Shown here: in pieces, positions 10,324 to 19,491 of the stretch
Numbering within the stretch: the first letter of the stretch is position 1
Layout of the letters: each line of letters starts with the position of its first letter
Assembly (NCBI RefSeq): GCF_038008685.1
Contig: NZ_JBBOZQ010000001.1
Span: forward strand, 744,001 to 808,000
DNA: 64,000 bases
Source: Lysinibacillus sp. FSL W8-0992
GTDB taxonomy: Bacteria; Bacillota; Bacilli; Bacillales_A; Planococcaceae
Reading direction: 5' to 3'
The notes under the pieces: model-generated
Database searches by the model: none
The model's input: only the letters and a program-made list of their open reading frames with translations
Told to the model about the DNA's origin: nothing
Position numbers and translations under genes: made by a program

Positions 10324-11223
10324 ATGAAAAGTCCTTTTTCACGTTTTTTTGGAGGCGGAAATAAAGCAGAGCCTATTGTGGAAAATGAAGTAGAACAAGC
10401 AGAGGCGGTTCGTGCAACAGAAGAGGTTATTAAGCTTCCAATCGATCAAATTGTACCAAACCGTTTTCAGCCACGTACTATTTTTGATGACGAAAAAATT
10501 GAAGAATTATCAAGAACCATTCATACTCATGGTGTAATTCAACCAATTGTTGTACGTAGCACAGCAAACAATCAATATGAAATCATTGCTGGTGAGCGTC
10601 GTTACCGAGCAATGAAAAAGCTACAATGGACGGAAGTTCCTGCGATTGTACGAAATTTAACGGATAAGGAAACAGCATCAATTGCATTAATCGAAAACCT
10701 TCAGCGTGAAGAGTTAACGGCAATTGAAGAAGCGGTTGCCTACCAAAAATTATTAGAGCTTCATGAACTAACACAAGAAGCACTGGCTCAACGTTTAGGA
10801 AAAGGACAATCCACGGTAGCCAATAAATTACGTCTATTAAAGCTTCCTGAAGAAGTACAGCAAGCTATTTTAAAGCGTCAAATTTCTGAAAGACATGCAC
10901 GTGCACTAATCGCAATTAAAGACCAACCTTTGCAATTAGAAATTTTGCAAGGAGCCATTGAAAATGATTGGAATGTGCGTCAACTAGAAGAGCACATTTA
11001 TACATTGCTGCATCCTGAAGTGGTGGATCAAGAAGAAGATATTCCTAAAAAGGTGAAGCCGAAAAGGAAAGCGATAAGTAAAGATGTTCGTATCGCCTTG
11101 AATACCATTAAGCAATCACTATCAATGGTGACGAAAAGTGGAATAACGGTTAAAACAGAGGAAGAAGATACGGAAGAATATTATCAAATTACAGTGAAAA
11201 TACCTAAAAAGAAGAAATCTTAA
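10324..11223 (+). CDS. noc: nucleoid occlusion protein Noc
   Basis: Noc is a ParB paralogue that binds its own DNA sites and the membrane, blocking division over the nucleoid. The 299-residue protein has an N-terminal membrane-targeting amphipathic stretch ([16 protein letters not shown]), the ParB CTPase region with [10 protein letters not shown] and [12 protein letters not shown], a helix-turn-helix ([23 protein letters not shown]) and a basic C-terminal dimerisation region. The phenylalanine-rich N-terminus separates it from the parB product further on. AAAGGTGG precedes the ATG. Position between rsmG and parA is the standard one. Confidence 0.95.
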   Translation: MKSPFSRFFGGGNKAEPIVENEVEQAEAVRATEEVIKLPIDQIVPNRFQPRTIFDDEKIEELSRTIHTHGVIQPIVVRSTANNQYEIIAGERRYRAMKKLQWTEVPAIVRNLTDKETASIALIENLQREELTAIEEAVAYQKLLELHELTQEALAQRLGKGQSTVANKLRLLKLPEEVQQAILKRQISERHARALIAIKDQPLQLEILQGAIENDWNVRQLEEHIYTLLHPEVVDQEEDIPKKVKPKRKAISKDVRIALNTIKQSLSMVTKSGITVKTEEEDTEEYYQITVKIPKKKKS

Positions 11224-11278
11224 TGAATATTTAATTATACTAAAAAAGTAATTTGTACTGTATTATATCTTCTGTAAA

Positions 11279-11320
11279 GAGGAGGATCTTAGAATTATTT
11301 CTAAGATGCCTCCTTTTTTG
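11279..11320 (+). terminator. terminator after noc
   Basis: A long stem starting GAGGAGGATCTTAGAA pairs with TTCTAAGATGCCTCC and is followed by TTTTTTG. Confidence 0.85.
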
Positions 11321-11456
11321 TATATATTCTTAATATTTTATACAACTCTATTCGTTTTTTTTGATAGAATGATAATTAAGATAGCGGTATTGAACAATGA
11401 TTTTACAAATGGATTTGTCAAAGCAAACTTTGATAGATGAAAGCAGGTGCTTTTAA

Positions 11457-12218
11457 ATGGGTAGAATTATAGCAATCGCCAATCAAAAGGGTGGCGTAGG
11501 AAAAACAACGACATCGGTCAATTTGAGCGCTTGTCTGGCATACTTGGGGAAAAAAGTGCTATTAATCGATACAGATCCACAGGGCAATACAACAAGTGGA
11601 CTTGGCATTAATAAAGGTGAAATACAAAGTTGTATTTATGATGTCCTAATCGATGATGAAAATGTTGAAAATGTCGTTCAACAAACAAATGTAGAAAATC
11701 TATCAATCGTTCCTGCAACCATTTCACTAGCGGGGGCAGAGATTGAATTAGTTTCAACTATTTCGCGGGAAGTACGTTTAAAGCACGCACTTCAAGATGT
11801 GAAAGAAGACTACGACTATATTATTATTGATTGTCCACCGTCACTAGGGCTTTTAACGATTAATGCATTAACTGCGTCGGACGCATTGATTATTCCTGTG
11901 CAATGCGAATATTATGCATTAGAGGGTTTAAGCCAATTATTGTCCACTGTACGTTTAGTGCAGAAGCATTTGAATCAACAGCTTTATATTGATGGTGTAT
12001 TATTGACAATGCTTGATGCAAGAACCAATTTAGGTTTGCAAGTAATTGATGAAGTAAAAAAATATTTTCAAGATAAAGTATATAAAACGATCATTCCTCG
12101 TAATGTGCGATTAAGTGAGGCTCCGAGTCATGGACAGCCTATTATCATTTATGATGCAAAATCAAGAGGAGCTGAAGTTTATTTAGAGATGGCGAGGGAA
12201 GTGATTAAAAATGGCTAA
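11457..12218 (+). CDS. parA: chromosome partitioning ATPase ParA (Soj)
   Basis: ParA/Soj is a Walker ATPase that, with ParB/Spo0J, drives origin segregation and in B. subtilis regulates DnaA. The 253-residue protein has the deviant Walker A motif NQKGGVGKTTTSVNLS near the N-terminus, the DTDPQGN motif and IIIDCPPSLGLL. Length and sequence fit the chromosomal Soj group. AGGTG precedes the ATG. Its end overlaps parB by 8 bp, indicating coupled translation. Confidence 0.97.
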   Translation: MGRIIAIANQKGGVGKTTTSVNLSACLAYLGKKVLLIDTDPQGNTTSGLGINKGEIQSCIYDVLIDDENVENVVQQTNVENLSIVPATISLAGAEIELVSTISREVRLKHALQDVKEDYDYIIIDCPPSLGLLTINALTASDALIIPVQCEYYALEGLSQLLSTVRLVQKHLNQQLYIDGVLLTMLDARTNLGLQVIDEVKKYFQDKVYKTIIPRNVRLSEAPSHGQPIIIYDAKSRGAEVYLEMAREVIKNG

Positions 12219-13062
12219 AGGTTTAGGAAAAGGTATTGGTGCTCTATTTCCAGGAGAATCGTTAGAACAAAGCGGACAAGTAGAAGAAATACAACTACAG
12301 CTAATAGTCGCAAATCCATTTCAGCCTCGTAAAATATTTGATGAAGAAGCATTGCAAGAATTAGCAGATTCAATTCAAGAGCATGGTATTTTACAGCCGA
12401 TTGCTGTACGAAAAAAGGCACGGAAATACGAAATTGTAGCGGGCGAACGTCGTTTTAGAGCAGCACAAATAGCTGGGCTAGACATAATACCAGCGATTGT
12501 TAAAGAGCTCACAGATTCTCAAATGATGGAACTTGCAATATTAGAAAACCTTCAGCGTGAAGATTTAACGGTTATTGAAGAGGCAGAAGCATATCAAAGT
12601 CTAATGGAAAACTTACACTTAACACAAGAGGAGCTATCCAAGCGATTAGGTAAGAGTAGACCACACATTGCCAATCACGTTCGATTGTTAGCTTTGCCAG
12701 AAGATGTTCGTGCCTTAATGAATGACGGTACATTATCAATGGGGCAAGGCCGTGCATTACTAGGATTGAAAAATAAAAGAAGAATTCCAGAAATTGCACT
12801 CAAGATTATTAAACAAGGTTTAAACGTGCGCCAAGTTGAAATTTTAGTGCAAAATTTAAATGAAGAAGTTTCACGTGAAACATCGCAGCCGAAGAAGAAG
12901 GATATTTTTGTTGTAGCAAAGGAATCTCAGTTGAGAGATTATTTTGGTACAAATGTCCAAATTAAAAAAGCAAATAATAAAGGTAAAATTGAAATCGAAT
13001 TTTACTCAGAAGATGACTTAGAACGTATTTTGGAAATATTAAACATTCAAGAAGATGATTAA
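12211..13062 (+). CDS. parB: chromosome partitioning protein ParB (Spo0J)
   Basis: ParB/Spo0J binds parS sites and spreads as a CTP-dependent clamp, recruiting ParA and SMC. The 283-residue protein begins MAKGLGKGIGALFP, has NPFQPRKIFDEEALQEL and AGERRFRAAQIAG in the CTPase domain, and a helix-turn-helix (TQEELSKRLGKSRPHIANHVRLL). A parS site lies inside its own coding sequence, as in B. subtilis. It overlaps parA and is followed by a terminator. Confidence 0.97.
   Translation: MAKGLGKGIGALFPGESLEQSGQVEEIQLQLIVANPFQPRKIFDEEALQELADSIQEHGILQPIAVRKKARKYEIVAGERRFRAAQIAGLDIIPAIVKELTDSQMMELAILENLQREDLTVIEEAEAYQSLMENLHLTQEELSKRLGKSRPHIANHVRLLALPEDVRALMNDGTLSMGQGRALLGLKNKRRIPEIALKIIKQGLNVRQVEILVQNLNEEVSRETSQPKKKDIFVVAKESQLRDYFGTNVQIKKANNKGKIEIEFYSEDDLERILEILNIQEDD
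12867..12882. promoter_or_regulatory. parS site within parB
   Basis: AGTTTCACGTGAAACA matches the parS consensus TGTTTCACGTGAAACA at 15 of 16 positions, including the full palindromic core. The location inside parB near the origin is conserved in Bacillus. Confidence 0.9.
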
Positions 13063-13081
13063 GGGACCATTAATGTAAATT

Positions 13082-13115
13082 AGAGCGCCGACATACTAGG
13101 CGCTCTCTATTTTTT
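13082..13115 (+). terminator. terminator after parAB
   Basis: AGAGCGCC (13082-13089) pairs with GGCGCTCT (13099-13106), followed by CTATTTTTT. Confidence 0.85.
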
Positions 13116-13136
13116 AGAGAGAAAGAAGGCCTTTTA

Positions 13137-13853
13137 GTGGTAATTTTAGGAGCATTAATTAATGCACTACTAATAGTAGTAGGGGCATTGGTAGGGCGCA
13201 TTTTCAAAAATATTCCTGAGTCGATGAAAACTTCTGTATTATCGATTATTGGCTTATCTGTCGCACTATTAGGAATAAAAATGGGCTTTGAGAGTAATAA
13301 TTTTATTATTTTAGTGGTAAGTTTAGTAGTAGGAACTGTGATAGGAGAATGGTTAGATTTAGATAAGCAAATGAATCGACTTGGTCAGTGGATTGAATCG
13401 CTTTTTAGTAAAAGGCGTAATAGCGACAATCAAATTAATATTGCAGAAGGCTTTGTAACTGCTTCATTAATATTTGTTGTTGGATCAATGGCGATAATAG
13501 GTGCACTCGATAGTGGTCTTCGTCATGACCATAACGTCCTAATAACAAAAGGCATTATTGATGGATTTACATCTATTATTTTAGCGTCTACTTTAGGTAT
13601 TGGCGTACTATTATCAGCCGTTCCAGTATTTGTTTATCAAGCTATTATTGCAATTTTTGCAGGTGTTATTAGTGTTTATATCCCAGATGATGCACTACAG
13701 ATGTTCATTACAGAAATGACTTCTGTAGGGGGTGTTATGATTTTAGCAATAGGTTTAAATATAGCTGGCTTAACAAAGATCAAGGCTGCCAACTTGTTGC
13801 CGGGTATCGTCGTTGTCGGTATTATGGTTGCCATCATCTATCCTTTTCAGTGA
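13137..13853 (+). CDS. DUF554 family membrane protein
   Basis: The 238-residue, strongly hydrophobic protein has about six or seven predicted membrane segments and opens VILGALINALLIVVGALVGRIF, characteristic of the DUF554 family (B. subtilis YdfK and E. coli YqgA relatives). Its function is not established. The start is GTG at 13137 with a weak AGAAGG upstream. It comes right after the parAB terminator, and its 3' end overlaps the convergent yyaC reading frame by 84 bp. Confidence 0.88.
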   Translation: MVILGALINALLIVVGALVGRIFKNIPESMKTSVLSIIGLSVALLGIKMGFESNNFIILVVSLVVGTVIGEWLDLDKQMNRLGQWIESLFSKRRNSDNQINIAEGFVTASLIFVVGSMAIIGALDSGLRHDHNVLITKGIIDGFTSIILASTLGIGVLLSAVPVFVYQAIIAIFAGVISVYIPDDALQMFITEMTSVGGVMILAIGLNIAGLTKIKAANLLPGIVVVGIMVAIIYPFQ

Positions 13854-14402
13854 GTAACGATGTGCAGCAAGCAGTAAAGCTCTTGAAAGCTTTTCAGCCA
13901 TTGCGTAAGATATATGCAACCTAGTATTTTGTAAAACAAGCATTTCCATAAAGCCTCCAATATTGACGATTCCTTTAACGGAAATGTCACCGATTGGGGG
14001 CAATTCTTTTTTTACAGCTTTCCCAGGCAATATTGGTCCATCCTGCACGGCAATATGACCAACATTTTGTTCACTACCGAGACATGCATCAATCGCAATG
14101 ATAAATGGTTTCGTAGTATGATGGTGTAGCTGTTGTATTGAAGTATCTAAGTTGAGGGCATGTAATGGATCTTCCAAAGTTCCTACAACTTCATAAGGAA
14201 AACTAACAGACTTTTTCAAAAAGCTACCTGTTAATGGACCGAGTGTATCGCCAGTACAACGATCACTTCCGATACAGCAAAAAACAAGACGTTCATGATG
14301 GAAAGGGATATACTCTAAAAATAATGTACTCAATTGCCAAACGGCATTTTTACTTTCATGATGAAGAGAATAGGGTAGTACTAAATTAGGTATAGTATTC
14401 AT
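13770..14402 (-). CDS. yyaC: YyaC-like spore protein, GPR-protease-fold family
   Basis: The 210-residue product resembles YyaC (DUF1256), a conserved endospore-former protein related to the germination protease fold. Visible family segments are FCCIGSDRCTGDTLGPL, VGTLEDPLHALNL, AIDACLGSEQNVG and GDISVKGIVNIGGFMEM. I place the start at ATG 14402 (MNTIPNLV) because GTGAG lies just upstream. A longer frame to 14483 has no ribosome-binding site. Its C-terminal 28 codons overlap the convergent DUF554 gene, so the natural tail may be unusually long. Sporulation-specific expression is expected from the family. Confidence 0.85.
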   Translation of the reverse strand: MNTIPNLVLPYSLHHESKNAVWQLSTLFLEYIPFHHERLVFCCIGSDRCTGDTLGPLTGSFLKKSVSFPYEVVGTLEDPLHALNLDTSIQQLHHHTTKPFIIAIDACLGSEQNVGHIAVQDGPILPGKAVKKELPPIGDISVKGIVNIGGFMEMLVLQNTRLHISYAMAEKLSRALLLAAHRYSLKRIDDGNHNTDNDDTRQQVGSLDLC

Positions 14403-14495
14403 AAAAAAACTCACTTTCATTTTTATTTGTTGGAAGTGCTCAATTTTTATGCAGTATACGCAAATTTTTAACAAGTTATTCAAGAGGTGGTAATA

Positions 14496-15377
14496 ATGGA
14501 TTCAAAAACGAAATGGATACAGAAGAAATGGGATATAGTGACTTCCGAGACATTTTGGGATCAGATAATTGATGCAACATTTGAGATTACGATAATCCTT
14601 ATTGCATCGTGGTTAACAGTGCGATTAGGTAAAAAATTTATCAAAAAAGTATTCCTAATACGAATGCGCTCACCATTAAATCACTCAGAGCGCCGCCAAC
14701 GAACAATTGCGCGCTTACTACAAAGTATTATTTCCTATGTAGTCTATTTTTCAGCCATTATCGCGATTCTATCTTTACTCCATATTAAAGTAGCTGGTTT
14801 ACTTGCAGGAGCAGGGATTGTCGGTTTAGCAATCGGTTTTGGTGCACAAAGTTTAGTGAAGGATGTCATTACAGGGTTCTTTATTATTTTTGAAGACCAA
14901 TTCGGTGTAGGGGATTATATTAAAATAAATGCAGCAGAAGGAACTGTTGTAGAAATAGGATTACGTACAACAAAAATTAATGGTTCTACTGGAGAGCAAT
15001 TTATTATTCCAAATGGTTCAATTGGAGAAGTGATTAATTACTCTATCAATAACTCGAAAATTTTTATAGATTTACAAATGACAACAGATGCAGACTTTGA
15101 AAAAGCGGAAGCAATTATTAAAAAGTATTTAGATACATTACCAGAAGCGCATAAAGAGCTCGTGGCAGCACCTGCCTTTTTAGGTGTGCAAAATGTAAAA
15201 GGAACTGAAGTGACGATACGTATTGTCGCGGAAACATTACCACAGCAACAATATGGTGTGGCACGAACAATTCGTCGTGATGTAACAAAACTGTTTGAGG
15301 AACATAATATTCCTATGGCGTATCCTAATATGATGTTATATGGTGGAAATGGAAAAGAAGATGGGAGTAGTGAATAA
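14496..15377 (+). CDS. mechanosensitive ion channel of the MscS family
   Basis: The 293-residue protein has three N-terminal membrane segments. The pore helix and beta domain follow: LLAGAGIVGLAIGFGAQSLVKDVITGFFIIFEDQFGVGDYI is the MscS signature, read here in parts. MscS channels release solutes during osmotic downshock. I chose ATG 14496 with AGAGGTGG upstream rather than GTG 14487, which lies inside that site. It diverges from yyaC and its stop abuts the next gene, DUF951, which probably shares the transcript. Confidence 0.93.
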   Translation: MDSKTKWIQKKWDIVTSETFWDQIIDATFEITIILIASWLTVRLGKKFIKKVFLIRMRSPLNHSERRQRTIARLLQSIISYVVYFSAIIAILSLLHIKVAGLLAGAGIVGLAIGFGAQSLVKDVITGFFIIFEDQFGVGDYIKINAAEGTVVEIGLRTTKINGSTGEQFIIPNGSIGEVINYSINNSKIFIDLQMTTDADFEKAEAIIKKYLDTLPEAHKELVAAPAFLGVQNVKGTEVTIRIVAETLPQQQYGVARTIRRDVTKLFEEHNIPMAYPNMMLYGGNGKEDGSSE

Positions 15378-15378
15378 T

Positions 15379-15579
15379 ATGGAAGCGAAAAAGTTTGAAC
15401 TAAATGATATTGTCGAAATGAAAAAACAGCATCCTTGTGGCACAAATGAGTGGAAAATTATTCGGATGGGTGCGGATGTGCGCATTAAATGTGAAGGGTG
15501 TCAGCACAGTGTGATGATTCCACGTCGAGAATTTGAGAAAAAAATGAAAAAGGTCCTTAAGCATGCAAGTGAAGCCTAG
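15379..15579 (+). CDS. DUF951 family protein
   Basis: The 66-residue protein (MEAKKFELNDIVEMKKQHPCG ...) has the DUF951 pattern: HPCGTNEWKIIRMGADVRIKCEGC, with two cysteines of a CxxC pair, then a basic tail. The family is small, widespread in Firmicutes, and has no proven role; the fold suggests nucleic-acid or zinc binding. The ATG at 15379 begins one base after the mscS stop, so the two genes are likely one operon. GGGAG lies 11 bases upstream; a GTG at 15370 is an alternative start. Confidence 0.88.
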   Translation: MEAKKFELNDIVEMKKQHPCGTNEWKIIRMGADVRIKCEGCQHSVMIPRREFEKKMKKVLKHASEA

Positions 15580-15683
15580 CTTTTTGCGTATTAGACTTTT
15601 TATGGGCGAATCAATATAATAGATAGGGTTATACAGAAATCTCTAACTTGCTTCAAAAGTCCTCAAAGGGATGAATATCAACT

Positions 15684-15830
15684 ATGCACTTAAATTCATT
15701 GAGCATTCTAACCTCAGTTGAATCAAATTCAATACCCCTGCGAATGTCACAGATTTTCAAAAAGATTTTCGGACAGGTTCGCAAAGAAATTTGGATGCAA
15801 TTACGCGGGGACGTAATTGATTGTGTGTGG
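15684..15830. repeat. dispersed intergenic repeat, copy A
   Basis: This stretch aligns by eye over about 140 bp with 33,441-33,577. The best-conserved parts are a shared ATGTCACAGATTTT and the end GGATGCAATTACG/GGATACAAATACG followed by CGTAATTGAT. It lies in the 450-bp gap before ychF. A 62-codon open frame inside it has no ribosome-binding site and is not called. The rest of the gap (15,580-16,032) shows no gene. Confidence 0.65.
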
Positions 15831-16032
15831 TTTACTTCAATCTTACCGATTTATGGACGGCATATGGACTAAGAGCGTCACATCGGCTAAGAAGTAATGA
15901 ACGAATGTTGGACTGAACAGTACTGCTTAGACGGCTTACGCAGATATGCTGTTTGAAGTAAGAATTTTAGCACCTAATAATATAGGATAAAAACAACAAA
16001 TTGAACTGATCATAGAAAGGTTGTGTCCATTT

Positions 16033-17133
16033 ATGGCATTAACAGCTGGAATCGTTGGTTTACCTAACGTTGGAAAATCAACACTATTTAACGCAATTAC
16101 AAAAGCAGGCGCGTTGGCTGCAAACTATCCATTCGCAACAATCGATCCAAACGTAGGTATCGTGGAAGTACCAGATGCACGTTTAGATAAACTTACAGAA
16201 TTAGTAGTACCAAAAAAGACAGTTCCAACAGCATTTGAATTTACTGATATTGCTGGTATCGTAAAAGGCGCTTCTAAAGGAGAAGGGCTAGGAAATAAAT
16301 TCCTTGCACATATCCGTGAAGTTGATGCAATTTGCCAAGTAGTACGTTGCTTTGTAGACGAAAATATTACACACGTATCTGGCGCAGTAGATCCAATTGA
16401 TGATATTGAAGTCATTAATTTAGAGCTTGCACTAGCTGATTTAGAATCAGTTGATAAACGTTTACAACGCGTGAGCAAAATGGCGAAGCAAAAAGATAAA
16501 GAAGCTATGGTTGAAGAACCAATTCTTCTTAAAATCAAAGCTGAATTAGAAAATGGCAGACCTGCTCGTGCAGCAGAGCTTTCAGAAGACGAGTTCAAAG
16601 TCATTAAAGGTCTTCACCTATTAACTATTAAACCAATGCTATACGTTGCAAATGTTTCAGAAGACGAAGTTGCAGATGCAGATAATAATGAATATGTTCA
16701 AAAGGTACGTGAATATGCAGCGGCTGAAGGTGCTCAAGTAATTACAATTTGTGCAAAAATCGAAGAAGAAATTTCAGAGCTTGACGATGAAGAAAAAGCG
16801 ATGTTCCTAGAGGAATTAGGCATTAAAGAATCAGGCCTAGATCAACTAATCCGTACTTCTTATGATTTATTAGGTCTTGCTACTTACTTCACTGCTGGCG
16901 TACAAGAAGTACGTGCATGGACATTCCGTAAAGGCATGAAAGCACCACAATGTGCTGGTATCATTCATACTGACTTTGAGCGCGGATTCATTCGTGCAGA
17001 AACAGTTGCTTACAATGATTTAGTAGAGGCTGGCTCACAAGCTGCTGCTAAAGAAGCGGGTAAAGTACGTCTTGAAGGTAAAGAATATATTGTACAAGAC
17101 GGCGATATCATGTTATTCCGCTTTAACGTCTAA
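16033..17133 (+). CDS. ychF: redox-regulated ATPase YchF (Obg family)
   Basis: YchF (EngD/OLA1) is a ribosome-associated P-loop protein that prefers ATP over GTP. The 366-residue length is exactly typical. It begins MALTAGIVGLPNVGKSTLFN (P-loop), has FTDIAGIVKGASKGEGLGN, carries NVSE in place of the GTPase NKxD motif, and ends with a TGS domain (GVQEVRAWTFRKG ... QDGDIMLFRFNV). I start at ATG 16033; GAAAGG lies 12 bases upstream, a slightly long spacing. A TTG at 16021 would leave no spacing. Confidence 0.96.
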   Translation: MALTAGIVGLPNVGKSTLFNAITKAGALAANYPFATIDPNVGIVEVPDARLDKLTELVVPKKTVPTAFEFTDIAGIVKGASKGEGLGNKFLAHIREVDAICQVVRCFVDENITHVSGAVDPIDDIEVINLELALADLESVDKRLQRVSKMAKQKDKEAMVEEPILLKIKAELENGRPARAAELSEDEFKVIKGLHLLTIKPMLYVANVSEDEVADADNNEYVQKVREYAAAEGAQVITICAKIEEEISELDDEEKAMFLEELGIKESGLDQLIRTSYDLLGLATYFTAGVQEVRAWTFRKGMKAPQCAGIIHTDFERGFIRAETVAYNDLVEAGSQAAAKEAGKVRLEGKEYIVQDGDIMLFRFNV

Positions 17134-17265
17134 ATAAAATACAAACTGCTGTGCTACCCATAGGTGTGATGTTAATTACATCGTTATCGAGTGCTTTCTG
17201 CCGTACAATGTACATTTGTCTTTTCTGTGGGATTCTATGCGGTTTTTACGAAAAGTTATACAAAC

Positions 17266-17319
17266 AAAATAGGCTTCTCCTAGCGTAGTATTTGGACGTT
17301 TGGAAAAGCCTATTTTTGG
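17266..17319 (+). terminator. terminator after ychF
   Basis: AAATAGGCTTCTCC and GGAAAAGCCTATTTTT form an imperfect stem around a roughly 20-base loop, ending in T residues. Confidence 0.65.
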
Positions 17320-17360
17320 TTATATAATATCAGAATTTTCAATTTCCACAGGGGGATATT

Positions 17361-18401
17361 ATGAACATAATAGAAATAAAAGAACGTGCATTAGAAATCG
17401 AACAGTTAGGAAAGTTGCCACAAGATATTTTAGAGGTTATTTATGAGCAACAATTGTTTAAATTGTTTATAGCAAAGGATTTAGGTGGCAAAGATTTAGA
17501 TTTACTAGAAGGAATAAAAGTGTTTCAGCGTATGTCTGCTATTGATGGAAACTTCGGATGGCTTGTGACAATTGGAACAGGTGGTAATTTATTTATTCCT
17601 ACGTTAAATCAAGAAATAGGAGAAAAGATTTTTTCACCAAGTGATGCTGTCATAGCGGGAAGTGGCTATCCTAATGGCACGGCCGTAAAAAAGGATGGCG
17701 GCTATACTGTAACAGGGCAATGGAAGTTTTGTAGTGGTGCTGACTATGCAACAACCTTTACAATGAATTGCTTTATTAAAGAAGATGGTATTATGACAGA
17801 TAAAATCATTAGTTGTGCGGTAAGTCGTGAGCAAGTGGAAATCCTAAATGACTGGCAAGCGATGGGTTTAAAGGCTACAGCAAGCCATACTATTCGTCTT
17901 CAAGATGTATGGATACCGTTCGATAAAACATTCCAATTAGGCATTAGTAAAAATAGATTTAATAATGTAGTCCATAGTTTTCCGTTCGCTACTTTTGCAG
18001 AAGCTTCTTTTTTAAGTGTCTGTCTCGGAATTACAGAGAATTTTTTAGATGAAGCTTTTTCCTTAATGGAGCAAAAAAATAAGAAATCCTCTTATAGTGA
18101 CCGTATAGGCGCAATGCAATTTTTATTTATGCAGCAAAAAAAGCGCTTTTTACAAGTTGAAGAACAATTTTACGCTATGCTAACAGACTATTGGCAAAAA
18201 CATAAACTTGGGGTTGAATTGACAGAGCAAGAATTACAACAATTTACGCAAATGAGCAAGGAAAGTGCAGCTGTCTGTGTGGATATTGCAAATAATATCA
18301 TTCGTAGTCTTGGAATGGACGCTATTATTGAAACAGCCACTATTAATCGAATTTGGAGAAATTTATGTACAGCTGCACAACACGGATTTTTAACACCATA
18401 G
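17361..18401 (+). CDS. acyl-CoA dehydrogenase family protein
   Basis: The 346-residue protein has the acyl-CoA dehydrogenase layout: a helical N-terminal domain with LFIAKDLGGKDLDLLEG, a central beta domain with GYTVTGQWKFCSGADYA, and a helical C-terminal domain. It is shorter than classical enzymes (about 380 residues). The final part ends NRIWRNLCTAAQHGFLTP and resembles the flavin-dependent hydroxylase/DszC branch, where the catalytic base is often absent. The substrate cannot be assigned. AGGGGGA precedes the ATG. It ends 11 bp before the convergent DUF3267 gene. Confidence 0.8.
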   Translation: MNIIEIKERALEIEQLGKLPQDILEVIYEQQLFKLFIAKDLGGKDLDLLEGIKVFQRMSAIDGNFGWLVTIGTGGNLFIPTLNQEIGEKIFSPSDAVIAGSGYPNGTAVKKDGGYTVTGQWKFCSGADYATTFTMNCFIKEDGIMTDKIISCAVSREQVEILNDWQAMGLKATASHTIRLQDVWIPFDKTFQLGISKNRFNNVVHSFPFATFAEASFLSVCLGITENFLDEAFSLMEQKNKKSSYSDRIGAMQFLFMQQKKRFLQVEEQFYAMLTDYWQKHKLGVELTEQELQQFTQMSKESAAVCVDIANNIIRSLGMDAIIETATINRIWRNLCTAAQHGFLTP

Positions 18402-18412
18402 AAAAGATGTAA

Positions 18413-18985
18413 TTACTTTTGAGATAGTTTCTTTTTCTGTGGAGAATAAACATAGAGCTTTGGTAACTGAGGATCGTCTTGTACAAGGGCGTTTTTTGGA
18501 TATTTGCGTAATGCCTTATACATGGCGAAATCTCCTACTGCTCCCGCTATTAAAAAGGCACCAGCAAGTAATAAAACAGTACTGTTAAAATAAAAGCCAG
18601 CAATCGTTGGTACAATTCCAGTTGTCCAAAATGGTAATAGCAACGCTTTTTTCATTGCGTGATTAGGGAGTAGCTGGTCAGTCGTTGCATAGGCAATACC
18701 AAGCTCTAAATTAACACCGTACTTTAACGATTTGTAGGGCACACCCCCGAAAATCATAAAGCCTATTAAATGAAAAGCTTCATGCAGGACGATAAGCACA
18801 ATATAAAGTATGACAAAAAGGACAAATCCGCTTAGCATGCTCCATAACGAAAATTGAAAATCTTTTAGAATAATATATTGTATGGCAATAAATAATATAG
18901 ATAGACCACTAGTAATAACGACACTATCCATCATTAGCTTTTTAATATCTAATTCAATTACATTAGGTTCTTGATCTGGTAGCAT
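18413..18985 (-). CDS. DUF3267 putative zinc metalloprotease
   Basis: The 190-residue membrane protein has two N-terminal membrane segments, then LHEAFHLIGF, a zincin-like HExxH motif, then further membrane helices and a basic tail. This matches DUF3267, a putative membrane zincin family (B. subtilis YyaD/YhaL-like grouping not resolved). No substrate is known. AAGGAG precedes the ATG. It stands alone, convergent with the acyl-CoA dehydrogenase gene and divergent from rpsF. Confidence 0.85.
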   Translation of the reverse strand: MLPDQEPNVIELDIKKLMMDSVVITSGLSILFIAIQYIILKDFQFSLWSMLSGFVLFVILYIVLIVLHEAFHLIGFMIFGGVPYKSLKYGVNLELGIAYATTDQLLPNHAMKKALLLPFWTTGIVPTIAGFYFNSTVLLLAGAFLIAGAVGDFAMYKALRKYPKNALVQDDPQLPKLYVYSPQKKKLSQK

Positions 18986-19053
18986 AGAAATAGTTCTCCT
19001 TTATAAAATTAATTATGGTCTTTATTATATCGAATGAATTATTTGATTGCGAC

Positions 19054-19082
19054 TTGAAAGACAGATGCCAATGTGTTACAAT
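19054..19082 (+). promoter_or_regulatory. promoter of rpsF-ssb-rpsR
   Basis: TTGAAA (19054-19059) and TACAAT (19077-19082) are 17 bp apart. The 80-base leader contains a small hairpin (CCTGTAAACAGG) before the ribosome-binding site. Confidence 0.75.
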
Positions 19083-19164
19083 TCATTGATGTGAGTAATA
19101 TTTATTGCTTACTCCTTGCTCCCTGTAAACAGGAGAGCCTGAGTCCATAAGGAGGTGTAAACAG

Positions 19165-19455
19165 ATGAGAAAATACGAATTAATGTACATTGTACGTCCA
19201 AACATTGAAGACGAAGCGAAGAAAGCTTTAGTTGAACGTTTCAACGAAATCTTAACTTCTAACGGTGCTGAAGTCATCGAAGCAAAAGAGTGGGGCAAAC
19301 GCCGCTTAGCTTACGAGATTCAAGACTTCCGCGAAGGTTACTACCAAATCGTAAAAGTAAACGCTCCTTCAGAAGCAATCAACGAATACACACGTCTTGC
19401 TAACATCAGCGAAGATATCATTCGTCACATTGCAGTACGTGAAGAAGCAAAATAA
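19165..19455 (+). CDS. rpsF: 30S ribosomal protein S6
   Basis: The 96-residue protein begins [20 protein letters not shown] and has [19 protein letters not shown], the standard S6 sequence. S6 binds 16S rRNA as a heterodimer with S18, encoded two genes later. AAGGAGGTG precedes the ATG. It heads the conserved rpsF-ssb-rpsR operon. Confidence 0.98.
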   Translation: MRKYELMYIVRPNIEDEAKKALVERFNEILTSNGAEVIEAKEWGKRRLAYEIQDFREGYYQIVKVNAPSEAINEYTRLANISEDIIRHIAVREEAK

Positions 19456-19491
19456 TTTTAAACAAAATGCTGAAAAGGAGGTTGCATTCTG

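Noticed and set aside
15684..15872. 62-codon open frame
   Set aside because: It lies inside a dispersed repeat, has no ribosome-binding site, and the equivalent frame is not kept in the other copy.
19083..19160. Possible S6:S18 autoregulatory RNA leader before rpsF
   Set aside because: A small hairpin is present, but I could not see the conserved protein-binding motif, so it is not called.
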